Part shown: positions 62,701 to 63,923 of the stretch, in pieces | Layout of the letters: every line of letters begins with the position of its first letter | Numbering within the stretch: the stretch's first letter is position 1 | Assembly (NCBI GenBank): GCA_033961575.1 | Contig: CM066732.1 | Span: 96,835,187 to 96,899,186 of the forward strand | Source: Aselliscus stoliczkanus | Lineage: Eukaryota; Chordata; Mammalia; Chiroptera; Hipposideridae | Direction of reading: 5' to 3' | Length of the DNA stretch: 64,000 bases | Made by a program: the position numbers and the translations under genes | The notes under the pieces: model-generated | Told to the model about the DNA's origin: nothing | Database searches by the model: none | The model's input: only the letters and a program-made list of their open reading frames with translations

Positions 62701-63363
62701 TATCTTGGTCCAGGGTACCCCTGGAGTATTTTTTTTTTCAATCACTCTGAACCCCTCTTCCTTATTGTCTCCATCTTTCTTTCCTTCCCTCTCTAAAAAT
62801 AAAAAAAGAATTCAAGTTATTCAAGAATTCAAGAATTCCTATTAGTCCCATTTATTCAATCATTCAACAATTCATTAAGTATCTGATTTCTTACTATTTG
62901 ATTGCAGTGTCCTGACTTCAGTGTCCTTAGGTGATTTCTCTCCAAATGGCTTGTTAAAAAAAGGAGAGAGAGATTGGTTTCGCCACTGGTTAGCTAGCCC
63001 TTGGCATGTAGAGTCATCTGTTTCCATATCTTTATCTTAGTAAATATGACAACTATATGGTTTAGACTGTATGGAAAAGAAGAGAGGGACGTATGTCAGG
63101 ATGGCCGAGTGGTCTAAGGCTCCAGACTCAAGCTCTGCTTCCCACTTCTGGGGTTTCTGGAAAAGAAGGGAAGGGAACTGACAAAGCTGGGGATGTTGAC
63201 CTGGTAACTATTCCAAGCCCCTGTTTCTCTTTTCCTAATGCCATTTTTATTTATTTCAGTTGTGCTGACAAGAGTGGTCATTATCCCAGCAAGTGTGTGG
63301 TGGAGCAGATATCTGTCCTAGGCCTCAAGAAGCAGCCATCATCTGTGACCACTCATTCATCTG
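4376..63363 (+). CDS. GANC: GANC, neutral alpha-glucosidase C (23 coding exons, 3' end outside window)
   Basis: Twenty-three exons join in frame to about 873 codons. The human protein has 914, so one C-terminal exon is missing to the right. GANC is a glycoside hydrolase family 31 enzyme that removes glucose from alpha-1,4-linked glucans at neutral pH and is thought to act in glycogen metabolism; it is the paralogue of ER glucosidase II alpha (GANAB). No signal peptide is visible (starts [10 protein letters not shown]). An N-terminal beta-sandwich region covers about residues 1-340, the catalytic barrel about 345-735, then C-terminal beta domains. WLDIEH is at 391-396. The nucleophile is Asp506 in WNDMNEPS (43334-43336). 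The acid/base is Asp582 in TGDN (47484-47486). These equal human 511 and 587 after a five-residue shortening at the exon 9/10 join. All junctions are GT/AG. Oddity: TGDN is followed by R-A-K where human has T-A-E. In human, CAPN3 follows downstream. Confidence 0.97.
5061..5191 (+). repeat. Short tRNA-derived SINE (family A)
   Basis: The head GGCCGGCCGAGTGGTGCGGTGG has a tRNA-like A box, and AGTTCGGGTCCC is a B box. The element ends CACTGCCCTC plus a (TAAA)n tail (5155-5191). A perfect 16-bp duplication AAAAAGCATATCTAGG flanks it (5045-5060 and 5192-5207). Confidence 0.93.
5225..5805 (-). mobile_element. L1 3' end, antisense
   Basis: TTTCAGGTGTACAAAAATAATG begins the complement of a laurasiatherian L1 3' UTR. 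It continues with TTCCCTATGCTGTACTCCAC and GATATTTGTCTTTCTCTGTCTGACTTATTTCACT, all typical antisense L1 tail sequence. Confidence 0.8.
6366..6428 (+). CDS. GANC: GANC exon 2
   Basis: After TTTAG it encodes [20 protein letters not shown] and Y, with donor GTAAAG. 63 nt, phase 2 in and out. Residues about 10-31. Confidence 0.93.
6688..6800 (+). repeat. Short tRNA-derived SINE (family A)
   Basis: GGCTGGCCGAGTGGCGTGGTGG head, tail CACTGCCCTC plus poly(A). Flanked by near-identical AAATTTTATGTCTTG and AAATTTATGTCTTTG. Confidence 0.9.
6830..7390 (-). mobile_element. Old L1 fragment, antisense
   Basis: GAATATTCCACTGGGTAGAT, GGATGAATTTCCAGAAGTGGGATTACTAGGTCAAA and similar phrases are the diverged complement of an L1 ORF2/3' UTR boundary. 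Confidence 0.6.
7761..8210 (-). repeat. Long SINE with AATAAA tail
   Basis: Read on the minus strand it starts GGGCCGGCTGAGTGGCGCATTGG with a B box, continues through CTACAGCTAACAACAGCTCCACCTGGAGCTGGGCTG, and ends CCCCAATAAAATCTT plus poly(A). TCATTAGCACTTTTT is duplicated at both ends (7751 and 8211). Apparent 100+ codon open frames here are SINE sequence. Confidence 0.9.
8382..8490 (+). CDS. GANC: GANC exon 3
   Basis: After CTGTAG it encodes [20 protein letters not shown] and ends ...VINEATK, with donor GTGAGA. 109 nt, ending phase 0. Residues about 31-67. Confidence 0.95.
8680..8840 (+). repeat. MIR fragment
   Basis: CATAATCCATTGTATTATCCCCAATTTTCAGATAAGGAAATTGAAAT followed by GTCACAGCTAGTAA matches the MIR core in the plus orientation. 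Confidence 0.7.
8930..11380. other. 2.4 kb of GANC intron 3 without recognised features
   Basis: I see no SINE, L1 or LTR that I can name here. GC content is somewhat above its surroundings. Short open frames occur on both strands (9982-10366 minus, 10534-10865 plus) but none resembles a protein I know and none is bounded by good splice sites. It may be an old repeat or a degraded element. Confidence 0.3.
11386..11728 (-). mobile_element. MLT1-type LTR (ERVL-MaLR)
   Basis: The complement of the MaLR LTR consensus: starts near TTAGTTCAGATTGTCACAACAAAATACCATAGACGG, contains CTCACAGTCCTGGAGTCTGGGAAGTCCAA and CCTATCTCCAATACCATCACA, and ends CAACATGTGAATTTGGGG...CAGTCTGTAGCA. Solo LTR, non-coding. 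Confidence 0.75.
12215..12654 (+). pseudogene. Unidentified coding-like fragment
   Basis: Two plus-strand frames read like one protein interrupted by a frameshift near 12300. The first part contains [20 protein letters not shown]. The second runs open for more than 110 codons to the stop at 12652-12654 and includes [40 protein letters not shown] and [20 protein letters not shown], a Q/L/E/A-rich, helix-forming composition. An A-run follows near 12707. It is likely a truncated, frameshifted retrocopy in GANC intron 3. I do not recognise the parent gene. Its composition is unlike the surrounding intron. Confidence 0.4.
13051..13142 (-). repeat. Short tRNA-derived SINE (family A)
   Basis: Complement of the family A head and body (CTGGCTTCCCAAGCCAG...CAGTCGGCCC) after a T run. 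Flanked by CATCCTGTCTTTT and CATCCTTTCTTTT. Confidence 0.88.
13380..13695 (+). mobile_element. L1 3' end
   Basis: GGGGAGATGTTGGTCAAATAGTACA through CATTGTACACCTTAAACTTAGACAATGTTATATACCAATTATATTTCAATAAAACTGGAAAAA is the 3' UTR and tail of an old L1. Confidence 0.75.
13951..15234 (+). mobile_element. Near full-length mariner element, inactive
   Basis: The ends are inverted repeats: TTGGGTTGTCGGAAAAGTCATGG at 13951, and the complement of ...CCATGACTTTTTCCACAACCCAA ending at 15234. TA flanks both sides. The length (1,284 bp) fits a complete mariner. A transposase frame is open at 14412-15041 and shows the mariner hallmarks GDEKWI, WVPHEL and [17 protein letters not shown]. The first and third catalytic acids of the DD34D triad appear present, but the second position reads N in FHHNKARSH. 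The N-terminal third is broken by stops and frame changes (14090-14410). It is inserted in GANC intron 3, same strand. It is probably a lineage-specific element, given its modest decay. Confidence 0.93.
15924..16153. mobile_element. Short inverted-repeat DNA element (MITE), about 230 bp
   Basis: CAGAGGGTGCCAAAACAATGTATACA at the left mirrors GTATACATTTTTTTGGCACCCCTGG at the right. TA flanks both sides. It is non-coding and ends 163 bp before GANC exon 4. The TIR style fits a Tc1/mariner derivative; I cannot name the family with certainty. Confidence 0.82.
16316..16443 (+). CDS. GANC: GANC exon 4
   Basis: After CCCAG it encodes [35 protein letters not shown] and so on, with donor GTAAGC. 128 nt. 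Residues 68-110, part of the N-terminal beta domain. Intron 3 before it is about 7.8 kb and holds the mariner element. Confidence 0.96.
16571..16692 (-). repeat. Short tRNA-derived SINE (family A)
   Basis: A T run, then the complement of the family A body, ending ...CTCGGCCGGCCC. The duplication GTAGAGTTAGTTTC flanks it (16555 and 16693). It lies 128 bp after exon 4. Confidence 0.92.
16710..17480. other. Intron 4 sequence, nothing recognised
   Basis: AT-rich intronic sequence. I see no open frame, repeat or motif that I can support. Confidence 0.4.
17490..17725 (-). mobile_element. L1 ORF2 fragment, antisense
   Basis: The minus-strand frame reads [20 protein letters not shown] followed by [15 protein letters not shown], matching the reverse-transcriptase region of L1 ORF2 (ITLIPKP..KENYRPISLMN.DAKILN). 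Confidence 0.78.
18303..18704 (+). mobile_element. MLT1-type LTR (ERVL-MaLR)
   Basis: Begins TGTTATGGGCTGAATTGTATCCCCC and ends CAGCCCTAGCAAACTAATACCA (TG...CA-like ends). The interior has ATGTGTTGAAACCCTAACCCC, AGAACTATGAGAAAATAAATTTCTG and TTTAAGCCACCCAG, as in MaLR LTRs. Solo, about 400 bp. Confidence 0.82.
19289..19822 (+). repeat. Trimeric tRNA-like SINE with AATAAA tail
   Basis: Three tRNA-like units in tandem. Unit 1 starts GGCCAGCCAAGTGGCTCAGTTGG with CCAGTTCGATTCCC; unit 2 (from about 19410) has GGATGGCTCAACTGG and CCGGTTCGACTCCC; unit 3 (from about 19548) has GATTGCTCAGTGG and CTGGTTCGACTCCC. Units 2 and 3 are each followed by a related linker (GGGCTA(T/C)GCCCACC..CAACTAAGATT..ACATGG). 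The shared tail is GTTCCCCTTCCCCGATTCCCCAATAAAATCTT plus poly(A). Confidence 0.9.
20175..20455 (+). repeat. MIR element
   Basis: AACAGCTAACATTTATTGAGTGCTTATTATGTGCCAGGCATGTGCCAAGAGCTTAACATG... is a nearly full MIR in the plus orientation, ending shortly before exon 5. Confidence 0.9.
20560..20742 (+). CDS. GANC: GANC exon 5
   Basis: After a good polypyrimidine tract and CTAG it encodes [20 protein letters not shown] through [11 protein letters not shown], with donor GTATTT. 183 nt. Residues about 110-171. Confidence 0.96.
20957..21076 (-). repeat. Short tRNA-derived SINE (family A)
   Basis: T-rich tail, then GAGGGCAGTGTTATTGGCCCTCATATG and the complement of the tRNA-like head ending GGCCGGCCC. 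CCTGTGGTGTTT/CCTGTGTGTTT flank it. Confidence 0.9.
21280..23965 (+). mobile_element. L1 fragment with internal deletion and nested SINE
   Basis: Plus-strand L1 ORF2 pieces: [20 protein letters not shown] and ..[24 protein letters not shown] text at 21550-21740, then an abrupt jump to later ORF2 ([20 protein letters not shown] region, 21780-21920) and on to the 3' UTR (CACCACTCAGATGCAGGATG...ATAGTGGGTATATGGGAACTC). A long SINE splits it at 22234-22698. Many stops; dead copy. Confidence 0.88.
22234..22698 (+). repeat. Long SINE with AATAAA tail, nested in L1
   Basis: Head GGCTGGCCAAGTGGCATGTTGG, body CTCTACAGCTAAGATGGTCAACAACAGCTCCACCTGGAGCTGGGCTG, tail CCCAATTGCCCAATAAAAGCTT plus poly(A). A 20-bp perfect duplication of L1 sequence flanks it (22214-22233 and 22699-22718). 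Confidence 0.95.
24040..24960 (+). mobile_element. Old L1 3' fragments
   Basis: AGTAAAGTGGTTACCTCTGGAGGGTAGGGAGAGG and neighbouring AT-rich sequence resemble diverged L1 3' UTRs. Boundaries are uncertain. Confidence 0.45.
25176..25221 (+). CDS. GANC: GANC exon 6
   Basis: A 46-nt exon encoding [15 protein letters not shown], with donor GTAATC, ending phase 0. This acidic stretch is a poorly conserved linker in the family. Residues about 171-186. Confidence 0.9.
25395..26150. repeat. Old mammalian interspersed repeat, family not assigned
   Basis: TTCATTCATTTGTTCATTCATG..GAGTGCCTGCTTTGTGCCAG and later TTATTCAACAAACATTTGTGGAGGACCGCCTATGCTAGGCACTG are two copies of the same ancient repeat type. 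Related stretches occur at 30300-30580, 38160-38450 and 43060-43250. I could not name the family. Confidence 0.5.
26739..26867 (+). other. Possible cryptic or alternative terminal exon in GANC intron 6
   Basis: After TTCATTCTATCAG a frame of 42 codons plus stop is open: starts [20 protein letters not shown], continues EPEQ-type polar sequence and ends ..MASSLTN-stop. Its phase (0) fits a join to exon 6. An AATAAA lies about 115 bp downstream (near 26981). It has low-complexity polar composition like the exon 6 linker. Equally it could be chance or a relic. Confidence 0.25.
27050..27690 (+). mobile_element. L1 3' end
   Basis: TGACAGTTCCTCAAAAAATTAAACATAGAATTAC, ATCCAGCAATTCCATTTATGGGTATATATC, CAATGGAATATTACTCAACC and AGAATGGTGGTTGCCAGGAACTGGGG are classic L1 ORF2-end/3' UTR phrases. 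It ends before exon 7. Confidence 0.88.
27910..27976 (+). CDS. GANC: GANC exon 7
   Basis: After CCAACAG it encodes [20 protein letters not shown] and VN plus one base, with donor GTAAAA. 67 nt. Residues 187-209. Confidence 0.94.
28322..28562. mobile_element. hAT-type MITE, MER5-like
   Basis: CAGGGGTTCTCAACC at the left and GCCTTGAGAATCCCTG at the right form inverted repeats of the hAT-Charlie type. Length 241 bp, non-coding. The flanking 8-bp duplication is not clear. Confidence 0.72.
29171..29213. repeat. (GA)n/(GACA)n simple repeat
   Basis: AAAGAGAGAGAAAGAGAGAG runs into five or more GACA units. Microsatellite. Confidence 0.9.
29471..29567 (+). CDS. GANC: GANC exon 8
   Basis: After CTACAG it encodes [20 protein letters not shown] and [12 protein letters not shown], with donor GTAAAG. 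97 nt. The [20 protein letters not shown] block is a conserved GH31 N-terminal motif. Residues about 209-241. Confidence 0.96.
30624..30804 (+). CDS. GANC: GANC exon 9
   Basis: After TTTCAG it encodes [20 protein letters not shown] through [12 protein letters not shown], with donor GTGAGC after AAG. 181 nt, ending phase 0. Residues about 241-301. The last residues (QAK) differ from the human sequence I remember (see exon 10). Confidence 0.93.
31046..31184 (+). CDS. GANC: GANC exon 10
   Basis: After TAACCAG it encodes [20 protein letters not shown] through FKQYSSLTG, with donor GTACTT. 139 nt, phase 0 in. The acceptor is inside sequence resembling TAC-ACA-CTA-ACC, which is coding (YTLT) in human as I remember it. 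The exon therefore seems to start further 3' here. Residues 302-348. Confidence 0.9.
31694..32187 (+). repeat. Trimeric tRNA-like SINE, nested in L1
   Basis: GGCCGGCTGAGTGGCTCAGTTGG head, a second unit GGATGGCTCAGCTGG (about 31837) and a third GGATGGCTCAGTGG (about 31938), then CCTCCACAATGAAAATTGAAGAACAACAACTTGGCTGG and an A-rich tail. AATCCACAGCTGA is duplicated (31681-31693 and 32188-32200). Confidence 0.92.
32575..32880 (-). mobile_element. L1 3' tail inserted antisense in another L1
   Basis: TTAGTTTCAGGTGTACAAAACAATG through CTCTATTCCCTATGCTGTATTCC is the complement of an L1 3' UTR. ACACAAAATCAGTTTT occurs on both sides (near 32565 and 32876), a target-site duplication in the host L1. 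Confidence 0.82.
32899..33053 (-). repeat. Short tRNA-derived SINE (family B)
   Basis: The complement of GGCCGAGTGGCTCAGTTGG...GCTCGCTCAAGAGTGCAAGCTGAGCTCTGAGC with a T-run tail. CAGTTTTGTTTTTA flanks it (32885 and 33054); it landed in the target duplication of the previous element. Confidence 0.92.
34937..35092 (-). repeat. Short tRNA-derived SINE (family B)
   Basis: T run, then AGCTGATCCATCCTGCCACCTG...CACTCTTGAGCGAGCTCTTAACCAACTGAGCCACTCGGCCGGCC, the complement of family B. Confidence 0.92.
35093..36160. other. Intron 10 AT-rich sequence, no gene
   Basis: Pyrimidine-rich sequence (CTTTTTTCATCTCCCTGAAGACACTAATG and so on) that resembles a decayed LINE in antisense. No family could be assigned and no coding potential is seen. 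Confidence 0.35.
36160..36715 (+). mobile_element. L2 3' end, split by a SINE
   Basis: TTCTTCAAGGTCCATATCAAGCGTCGCCATCTC...CTTGAGGGCAGGGAGTATGC..AGTGCTTGG..GGCATTTAGGAAATGTTTA is an L2 tail in the plus orientation. It ends just before exon 11. Confidence 0.7.
36392..36512 (-). repeat. Short tRNA-derived SINE (family A), nested in L2
   Basis: T-rich tail and the complement of family A. The 16-bp AATCCCCCTGTATTTC is perfectly duplicated (36376-36391 and 36513-36528). The head is slightly 5'-truncated. Confidence 0.95.
36767..37002 (+). CDS. GANC: GANC exon 11
   Basis: After TTTTAG it encodes [20 protein letters not shown], the conserved [14 protein letters not shown] (WLDIEH, residues 391-396) and [18 protein letters not shown], ending ...DKKRK before GTAAAA. 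236 nt. It forms the start of the catalytic barrel; the Asp and the His/Glu around WLDIEH line the substrate pocket in GH31 enzymes. Residues 348-426. Confidence 0.97.
37925..38160 (+). repeat. MIR element
   Basis: AACTACCATTTATCAAGCATTTATTATGGGCCGGAGAG..TACCCCATTTTTCAGATAAAGAAACTGAGGCTTAAAGTG..ACTCCAGAACC is a MIR in the plus orientation. Confidence 0.88.
38560..39490 (+). mobile_element. L1 3' end
   Basis: AATAGCCAACAAGCGTATGAAAAGATGCTCAATG, AACAAAATTGAAAATAAAATTACC, CAGCAATCCTACTTATGGGTATGTATACCC and ATTATTCAGCCTCAAAAAGGAAGG are L1 ORF2-end and 3' UTR phrases. Contains a C-run (38783-38799). Confidence 0.88.
40128..40254 (+). CDS. GANC: GANC exon 12
   Basis: After GACAG it encodes [20 protein letters not shown] through EGVCWPG, with donor GTAAGA. 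127 nt. The DPHI and VCWPG segments are conserved barrel strands. Residues 427-469. Confidence 0.96.
40350..40465 (+). repeat. L2 3' end fragment
   Basis: AACACCTGGTACAGTGCACTTTGTATACATTTATCTCAGTCAATGAATGCATGAA has the L2 terminal pattern. It lies about 95 bp after exon 12. Confidence 0.55.
41152..41231 (+). CDS. GANC: GANC exon 13
   Basis: After CTACAG it encodes [20 protein letters not shown] and AFSVYQ, with donor GTTTGT. 80 nt, ending phase 0. Ser replaces the Pro of FAFPVYQ in human. Residues 469-495. A short inverted-repeat element begins 78 bp downstream. Confidence 0.95.
41309..41462. mobile_element. Short inverted-repeat DNA element (MITE), 154 bp
   Basis: CAGTAAAACCTTGGATTGCAAG at the left mirrors GCTCACAAACCAGTATTACTG at the right, with TA on both sides. 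The palindromic interior is non-coding. A Tc1/mariner (Tigger-like) derivative; family not certain. Confidence 0.8.
41712..41824 (+). repeat. Short tRNA-derived SINE (family A)
   Basis: GGGGCCGGCCGAGTGGCGTGGTGG...CACTGCCCTC plus a 20-A tail. AAAGATATGATATA is duplicated (41698 and 41825). Confidence 0.95.
41957..42245 (+). repeat. MIR element
   Basis: AATTGAGTATCTGCTATGTTCCAAGCAGTGTGTTAAACAC..GTAAGTGGCAGACCCAAGATTTGAACTCAGAAC..GCTCTTAACCACTAAAC is a long MIR copy, plus orientation. Confidence 0.9.
42260..43055. other. Intron 13 sequence, nothing recognised
   Basis: Ordinary intronic sequence with no open frame, repeat family or motif I can support. Confidence 0.4.
43304..43447 (+). CDS. GANC: GANC exon 14 (catalytic nucleophile)
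   Basis: After CCTAG it encodes [20 protein letters not shown], then [20 protein letters not shown] and HNIYGFYQ, with donor GTAAGA. 144 nt, phase 0 at both ends. WNDMNEPS is the GH31 signature, with nucleophile Asp506 at 43334-43336. [15 protein letters not shown] is also typical of glucosidase II-like enzymes. Residues 496-543. Confidence 0.97.
44315..44411 (+). CDS. GANC: GANC exon 15
   Basis: After CATAG it encodes [20 protein letters not shown] and [12 protein letters not shown], with donor GTAAGG. 97 nt. R(P)[12 protein letters not shown] is a conserved barrel motif. Residues 544-576. Confidence 0.96.
44480..45280. other. Intron 15 sequence, nothing clear
   Basis: No gene is seen. 45040-45260 (CACAGCATTAGTTCTTGAAACAAAC..) has the flavour of an old L1 3' end but is too diverged to assign. 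Confidence 0.35.
45288..45345. repeat. (TG)n/(TA)n simple repeat
   Basis: Alternating TGTG and TATA runs with TATGTATGTATACATATACATA. Microsatellite-like. Confidence 0.85.
45894..46346 (+). repeat. Long SINE with AATAAA tail (upstream copy of a pair)
   Basis: GGGCCGGCTGAATGGCGCATTG head, CTCTACAGCTAAGATGGTGAACAACAGC body, tail CCCCAATAAAAATCTT plus A-run. The minus-strand 229-codon frame here is SINE sequence, not a gene. Confidence 0.92.
46355..46790 (+). repeat. Long SINE, 5'-truncated (downstream copy of a pair)
   Basis: Starts within the head (CTGGCTTGGGCTGCCTGCTCTGAGC), then the same body and tail as the preceding copy, ending GTTCCCTCCCCCAATTCC plus C/A runs. It sits directly after the A tail of the first copy. 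Confidence 0.9.
47240..47349 (-). repeat. Short tRNA-derived SINE (family A)
   Basis: T run and the complement of family A, ending GCCACTCGGCCGGCCC. AAAAACAAATTTTTTT flanks both sides. It lies 118 bp before exon 16. Confidence 0.93.
47467..47568 (+). CDS. GANC: GANC exon 16 (catalytic acid/base)
   Basis: After CTAAAG it encodes [34 protein letters not shown], with donor GTAAGA. 102 nt. Asp582 of TGDN is the acid/base. The next conserved residues are changed: Arg584 (AGA, 47490-47492) where Thr is usual, and Lys586 (AAA, 47496-47498) where Glu is usual. The frame and splice sites are intact, so this is not an obvious pseudogene. Residues 576-610. Confidence 0.95.
47941..47970. repeat. (A)n(GA)n simple repeat
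   Basis: An A-run followed by nine GA units. Confidence 0.85.
48272..48387 (-). repeat. Short tRNA-derived SINE (family A)
   Basis: T-rich tail, GAGGGCAGTGTCACTGG and the complement of the head ending CTCGGCCGGCCCC, in intron 16. Confidence 0.93.
48388..48864. other. Intron 16 sequence before exon 17
   Basis: An open plus-strand frame runs 48399-48860 ([20 protein letters not shown] and similar). It lacks a start in good context and resembles nothing I know. It is probably chance in a stop-poor stretch. Confidence 0.35.
48865..49108 (+). CDS. GANC: GANC exon 17
   Basis: After AATCAG it encodes [60 protein letters not shown] and [20 protein letters not shown], then M and part of R, with donor GTAAAC. 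244 nt. D(I/V)GGF and [16 protein letters not shown] are conserved GH31 motifs; the Arg and His of FFRGHA contact substrate. Residues about 610-691. Long open frames on the opposite strand are shadows of this exon. Confidence 0.97.
49530..49720 (+). mobile_element. hAT-Charlie type fragment (MER5/MER20-like)
   Basis: GGCCAGAATCACCTGGGAGCTTTTTGAAACTACAGATTCC..GGACCTACTAGGAACC..CTCTATTTGTTAGGAATTTCCCTGGTGATTC matches the interior of MER5-class elements. Confidence 0.6.
49730..50440. other. Intron 17 sequence, nothing recognised
   Basis: AT-rich intronic sequence with A and T runs. No gene or named repeat is supported. Confidence 0.4.
50452..50516 (+). CDS. GANC: GANC exon 18
   Basis: After a strong T/C tract and CCCAG it encodes [20 protein letters not shown] and L plus one base, with donor GTGAGC. 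65 nt. Residues about 691-713, end of the barrel. Confidence 0.95.
51040..51395 (+). repeat. L2 3' end
   Basis: TTTAAATTGCTACTTTCTGGCAGAAAATTTTCCTGACC..ACTGAATGTAAACTCTGTGAGGACAGGGACATGTCTG..TAGGCATTCTATAAGTATTCGTTGAATTAAGGAGTGAA is the L2 tail, plus orientation. Confidence 0.85.
51934..52010 (+). CDS. GANC: GANC exon 19
   Basis: After TTTCAG it encodes [20 protein letters not shown] and LPGPNE, with donor GTAAGA. 77 nt, ending phase 0. Residues 713-738, first C-terminal beta domain. Confidence 0.95.
52030..53010. other. Intron 19 sequence, nothing recognised
   Basis: GC is higher at 52550-52960 and short open frames occur on both strands there, without homology that I recognise. No gene is supported. 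Confidence 0.4.
53020..53450 (-). mobile_element. MaLR-related LTR, antisense
   Basis: TGTAGCAAATTACTACCAACTTAGTGACTTAAAA, CTCACAGCATTGGAGGCTTGAAGTCC, CAGGGTTGGTTCCTTCTGGAAGCTCTGAGGGAGAATCTG and GGATAATCCTCGATAATCTCTTTATCTCA fit a diverged LTR of MaLR/MLT kind. Non-coding. Confidence 0.6.
53930..54295 (+). repeat. L2 3' end
   Basis: CTTCAAGGCTTTTCTCAAATATCTCCTCCTCAGTGAGGCCTTCTCTGACC..CCCAGCATCTAGATGGGTACCTGGCACATAGTAGGCCTTCAGTAAGTACTTGCTGGGTGAGG is a long L2 tail. Confidence 0.88.
54640..54800 (+). mobile_element. L1 3' tip
   Basis: CACAATGTGATATATAGATGATGTATTACAC..GAAACCTATGTAATTTTACTAACC plus an A tail; the same tip occurs at 47127-47225. Confidence 0.8.
54838..54900 (+). repeat. 5'-truncated family A SINE
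   Basis: Only CGGTTCGGTCCCACATATGAGGGCCAGTAACATTGCCCTC plus an A/C tail remains. AAGAAACA flanks it on both sides. Confidence 0.8.
55395..55515 (+). repeat. L2 3' tip and ATGG-rich tail
   Basis: CATGAGGTCTGGAACTGTGTC..CTGGGCGCTGGTAGGTTGTTTAATAAATAATTTCC then GATGGATGGGTAGACAGACA. Confidence 0.6.
55739..55813 (+). CDS. GANC: GANC exon 20
   Basis: After TTTTCAG it encodes [20 protein letters not shown] and VALDT, with donor GTAAGT. 75 nt, phase 0. Residues 739-763. Confidence 0.95.
55853..56195 (-). mobile_element. MLT1-type LTR (ERVL-MaLR)
   Basis: TGTATTAGTCTGCTTAGACTGCTATAGCAGAATACCACAGACTGGGTGG...TTTCAACATGTGAATTTGGGGAGACCATACAAGCATTCAGCCCATAACACA is the complement of a MaLR LTR. It starts 40 bp after exon 20. 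Confidence 0.85.
56240..56460 (+). mobile_element. L1 3' tip
   Basis: GGTTAGTGGTTGCCCAGGGCTGGGGAAGC..GGTGAAGAAAATGTTTTAACATTGATTGTG..GTATAAAGCTGTTTGTG plus A tail. Confidence 0.75.
56481..56608 (-). repeat. Short tRNA-derived SINE (family B)
   Basis: T run then AAGCTGAGCCATCCTGCCATCTG...CACTCTTGAGCGAGCTCTTAACCAACTGAGCCACTTGGCTGGCCC. ATATACTCTG flanks both sides. Confidence 0.92.
57010..57180 (+). repeat. MIR fragment
   Basis: ACAGGTGAAGAAATTGAGGTAGAGAGAAGTTAAATTATTTGTCCAGAGTTGTGGCTAG..GACTCCCACTTCAGCCCATTCC is the 3' half of MIR. Confidence 0.75.
57200..58050. other. Intron 20 sequence, nothing recognised
   Basis: Intronic sequence without a supportable open frame or repeat. Confidence 0.4.
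58056..58169 (+). CDS. GANC: GANC exon 21
   Basis: After TTATAG it encodes [38 protein letters not shown], with donor GTATGT. 114 nt, phase 0. (I/V)PVFQRGGS(I/V)(I/V)P is the conserved C-terminal GH31 motif. Residues 764-801. Confidence 0.95.
58175..59345. other. Intron 21, nothing recognised
   Basis: The whole intron appears free of recognisable SINE, L1 or LTR sequence, unusual for this window. Short open frames only. Confidence 0.4.
59353..59465 (+). CDS. GANC: GANC exon 22
   Basis: After GCCAG it encodes [37 protein letters not shown], with donor GTAATG. 113 nt. [11 protein letters not shown] is conserved in glucosidase II relatives. Residues 802-839. A short SINE begins 113 bp downstream. 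Confidence 0.95.
59578..59750 (+). repeat. Short tRNA-derived SINE (family B) with (TAAA)n tail
   Basis: GGGCCCGCCGAGTGGCCCAATTGGTTAAGAGC, CAAGAGTGCGAGCTGAGCTCTGAGC, AGCAGTTCGATGTCC and GGTGGCAGGATGGCTCAGCT, then (TAAA)n. A 16-bp duplication TAAAAAGTTAATGATA flanks it (59562 and 59751). Confidence 0.95.
59795..62745 (-). mobile_element. Old L1, antisense, with internal losses and a duplicated 3' segment
   Basis: From left to right this is the complement of an L1 3' UTR, ORF2 pieces (CATTCCCACCAACAGTGTACAAGGGTTCCC..; TTGACCCACTGGTTGTTCAGGAGCATG..; AGTGTATATTCTGCTGCTGTTG..) and an L1 5' UTR (CAGGAGCCTCTTATGTCACTATCTTGGTCC, complement of a typical L1 start). About 59950-60140 and 60140-60330 are a tandem duplication of the same 3' UTR segment. 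A family A SINE interrupts it at 61331. Confidence 0.85.
61331..61434 (+). repeat. Short tRNA-derived SINE (family A), nested in L1
   Basis: GGGCAGGCCGAATGGTGCGGTGG...CACTGCCCTC plus A tail; GTGTATATT flanks both sides. Confidence 0.93.
63095..63165 (+). pseudogene. tRNA-Leu(CAA) pseudogene, 5' half with intron
   Basis: GTCAGGATGGCCGAGTGGTCTAAGGC and TCCAGACTCAAG match the acceptor strand, D arm and anticodon arm of nuclear tRNA-Leu(CAA), with only a G-to-T change seen at the end of the D arm region. It is followed by intron-like sequence (CTCTGCTTCCC..TTCTGG). No variable arm, T arm (GTTCGAATCC) or 3' acceptor follows, so it cannot be functional. It lies in GANC intron 22, 95 bp before exon 23. 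Confidence 0.75.
63260..63363 (+). CDS. GANC: GANC exon 23 (last one in the window)
   Basis: After TTTCAG it encodes [34 protein letters not shown] plus one base, with donor GTGAGG. 104 nt. The C-terminal residues (about 40) must come from an exon right of 64000; nothing resembling it is seen at 63364-64000. Confidence 0.93.
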
Positions 63364-63777
63364 GTGAGGAAGCAGGCCACTTAGTTTTGTACACATAGAA
63401 ATACCTGTAGAGAAGAGATGGTTATTCCTAAAGCTGACATAATGTACTTAGCCAAGTTGACTCTACACTTTCTAGTAGAGGTCAAATATACTATCTGGCA
63501 GGAGCAAGGTCATCCTGCTTTTTTTCATCAACTGGTCTTTCAGCTCACTGTAAGCTGTTAATATTTTTCTGAGCGAAATTATTTTGGGCTTGAAATAATA
63601 TTGTGGCTTCTCTGAATGTTTTTTAAACTGTAGATATCTGAAGCCCTACTCATGTTTATGGAGTTTCTTAAAGGGCATAGGAGGAGATATATCCATTCTT
63701 ATCTACTGAATTTCTTGGACAAATCGCTTTGTTCCTTACAGTTTCTTTTCGAACAATCTTGCATTTAAAATAAAGGA

Positions 63778-63778
<1 letters not shown>

Positions 63779-63825
<47 letters not shown>

Positions 63826-63923
63826 TTTTGAGGGCAGTGTCACTGGCCCTCATATGTGGGACCCGAACCGGGGCCGCTGGCTTCCCAAGCCAGCGCTTAA
63901 CCACCATGCCACTCGGCTGGCCC
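63779..63923 (-). repeat. Short tRNA-derived SINE (family A) with (TTTA)n tail
   Basis: (TTTA)n at 63779-63828 followed by the complement of family A: GAGGGCAGTGTCACTGGCCCTCATATG...CACTCGGCTGGCCC. Confidence 0.94.
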
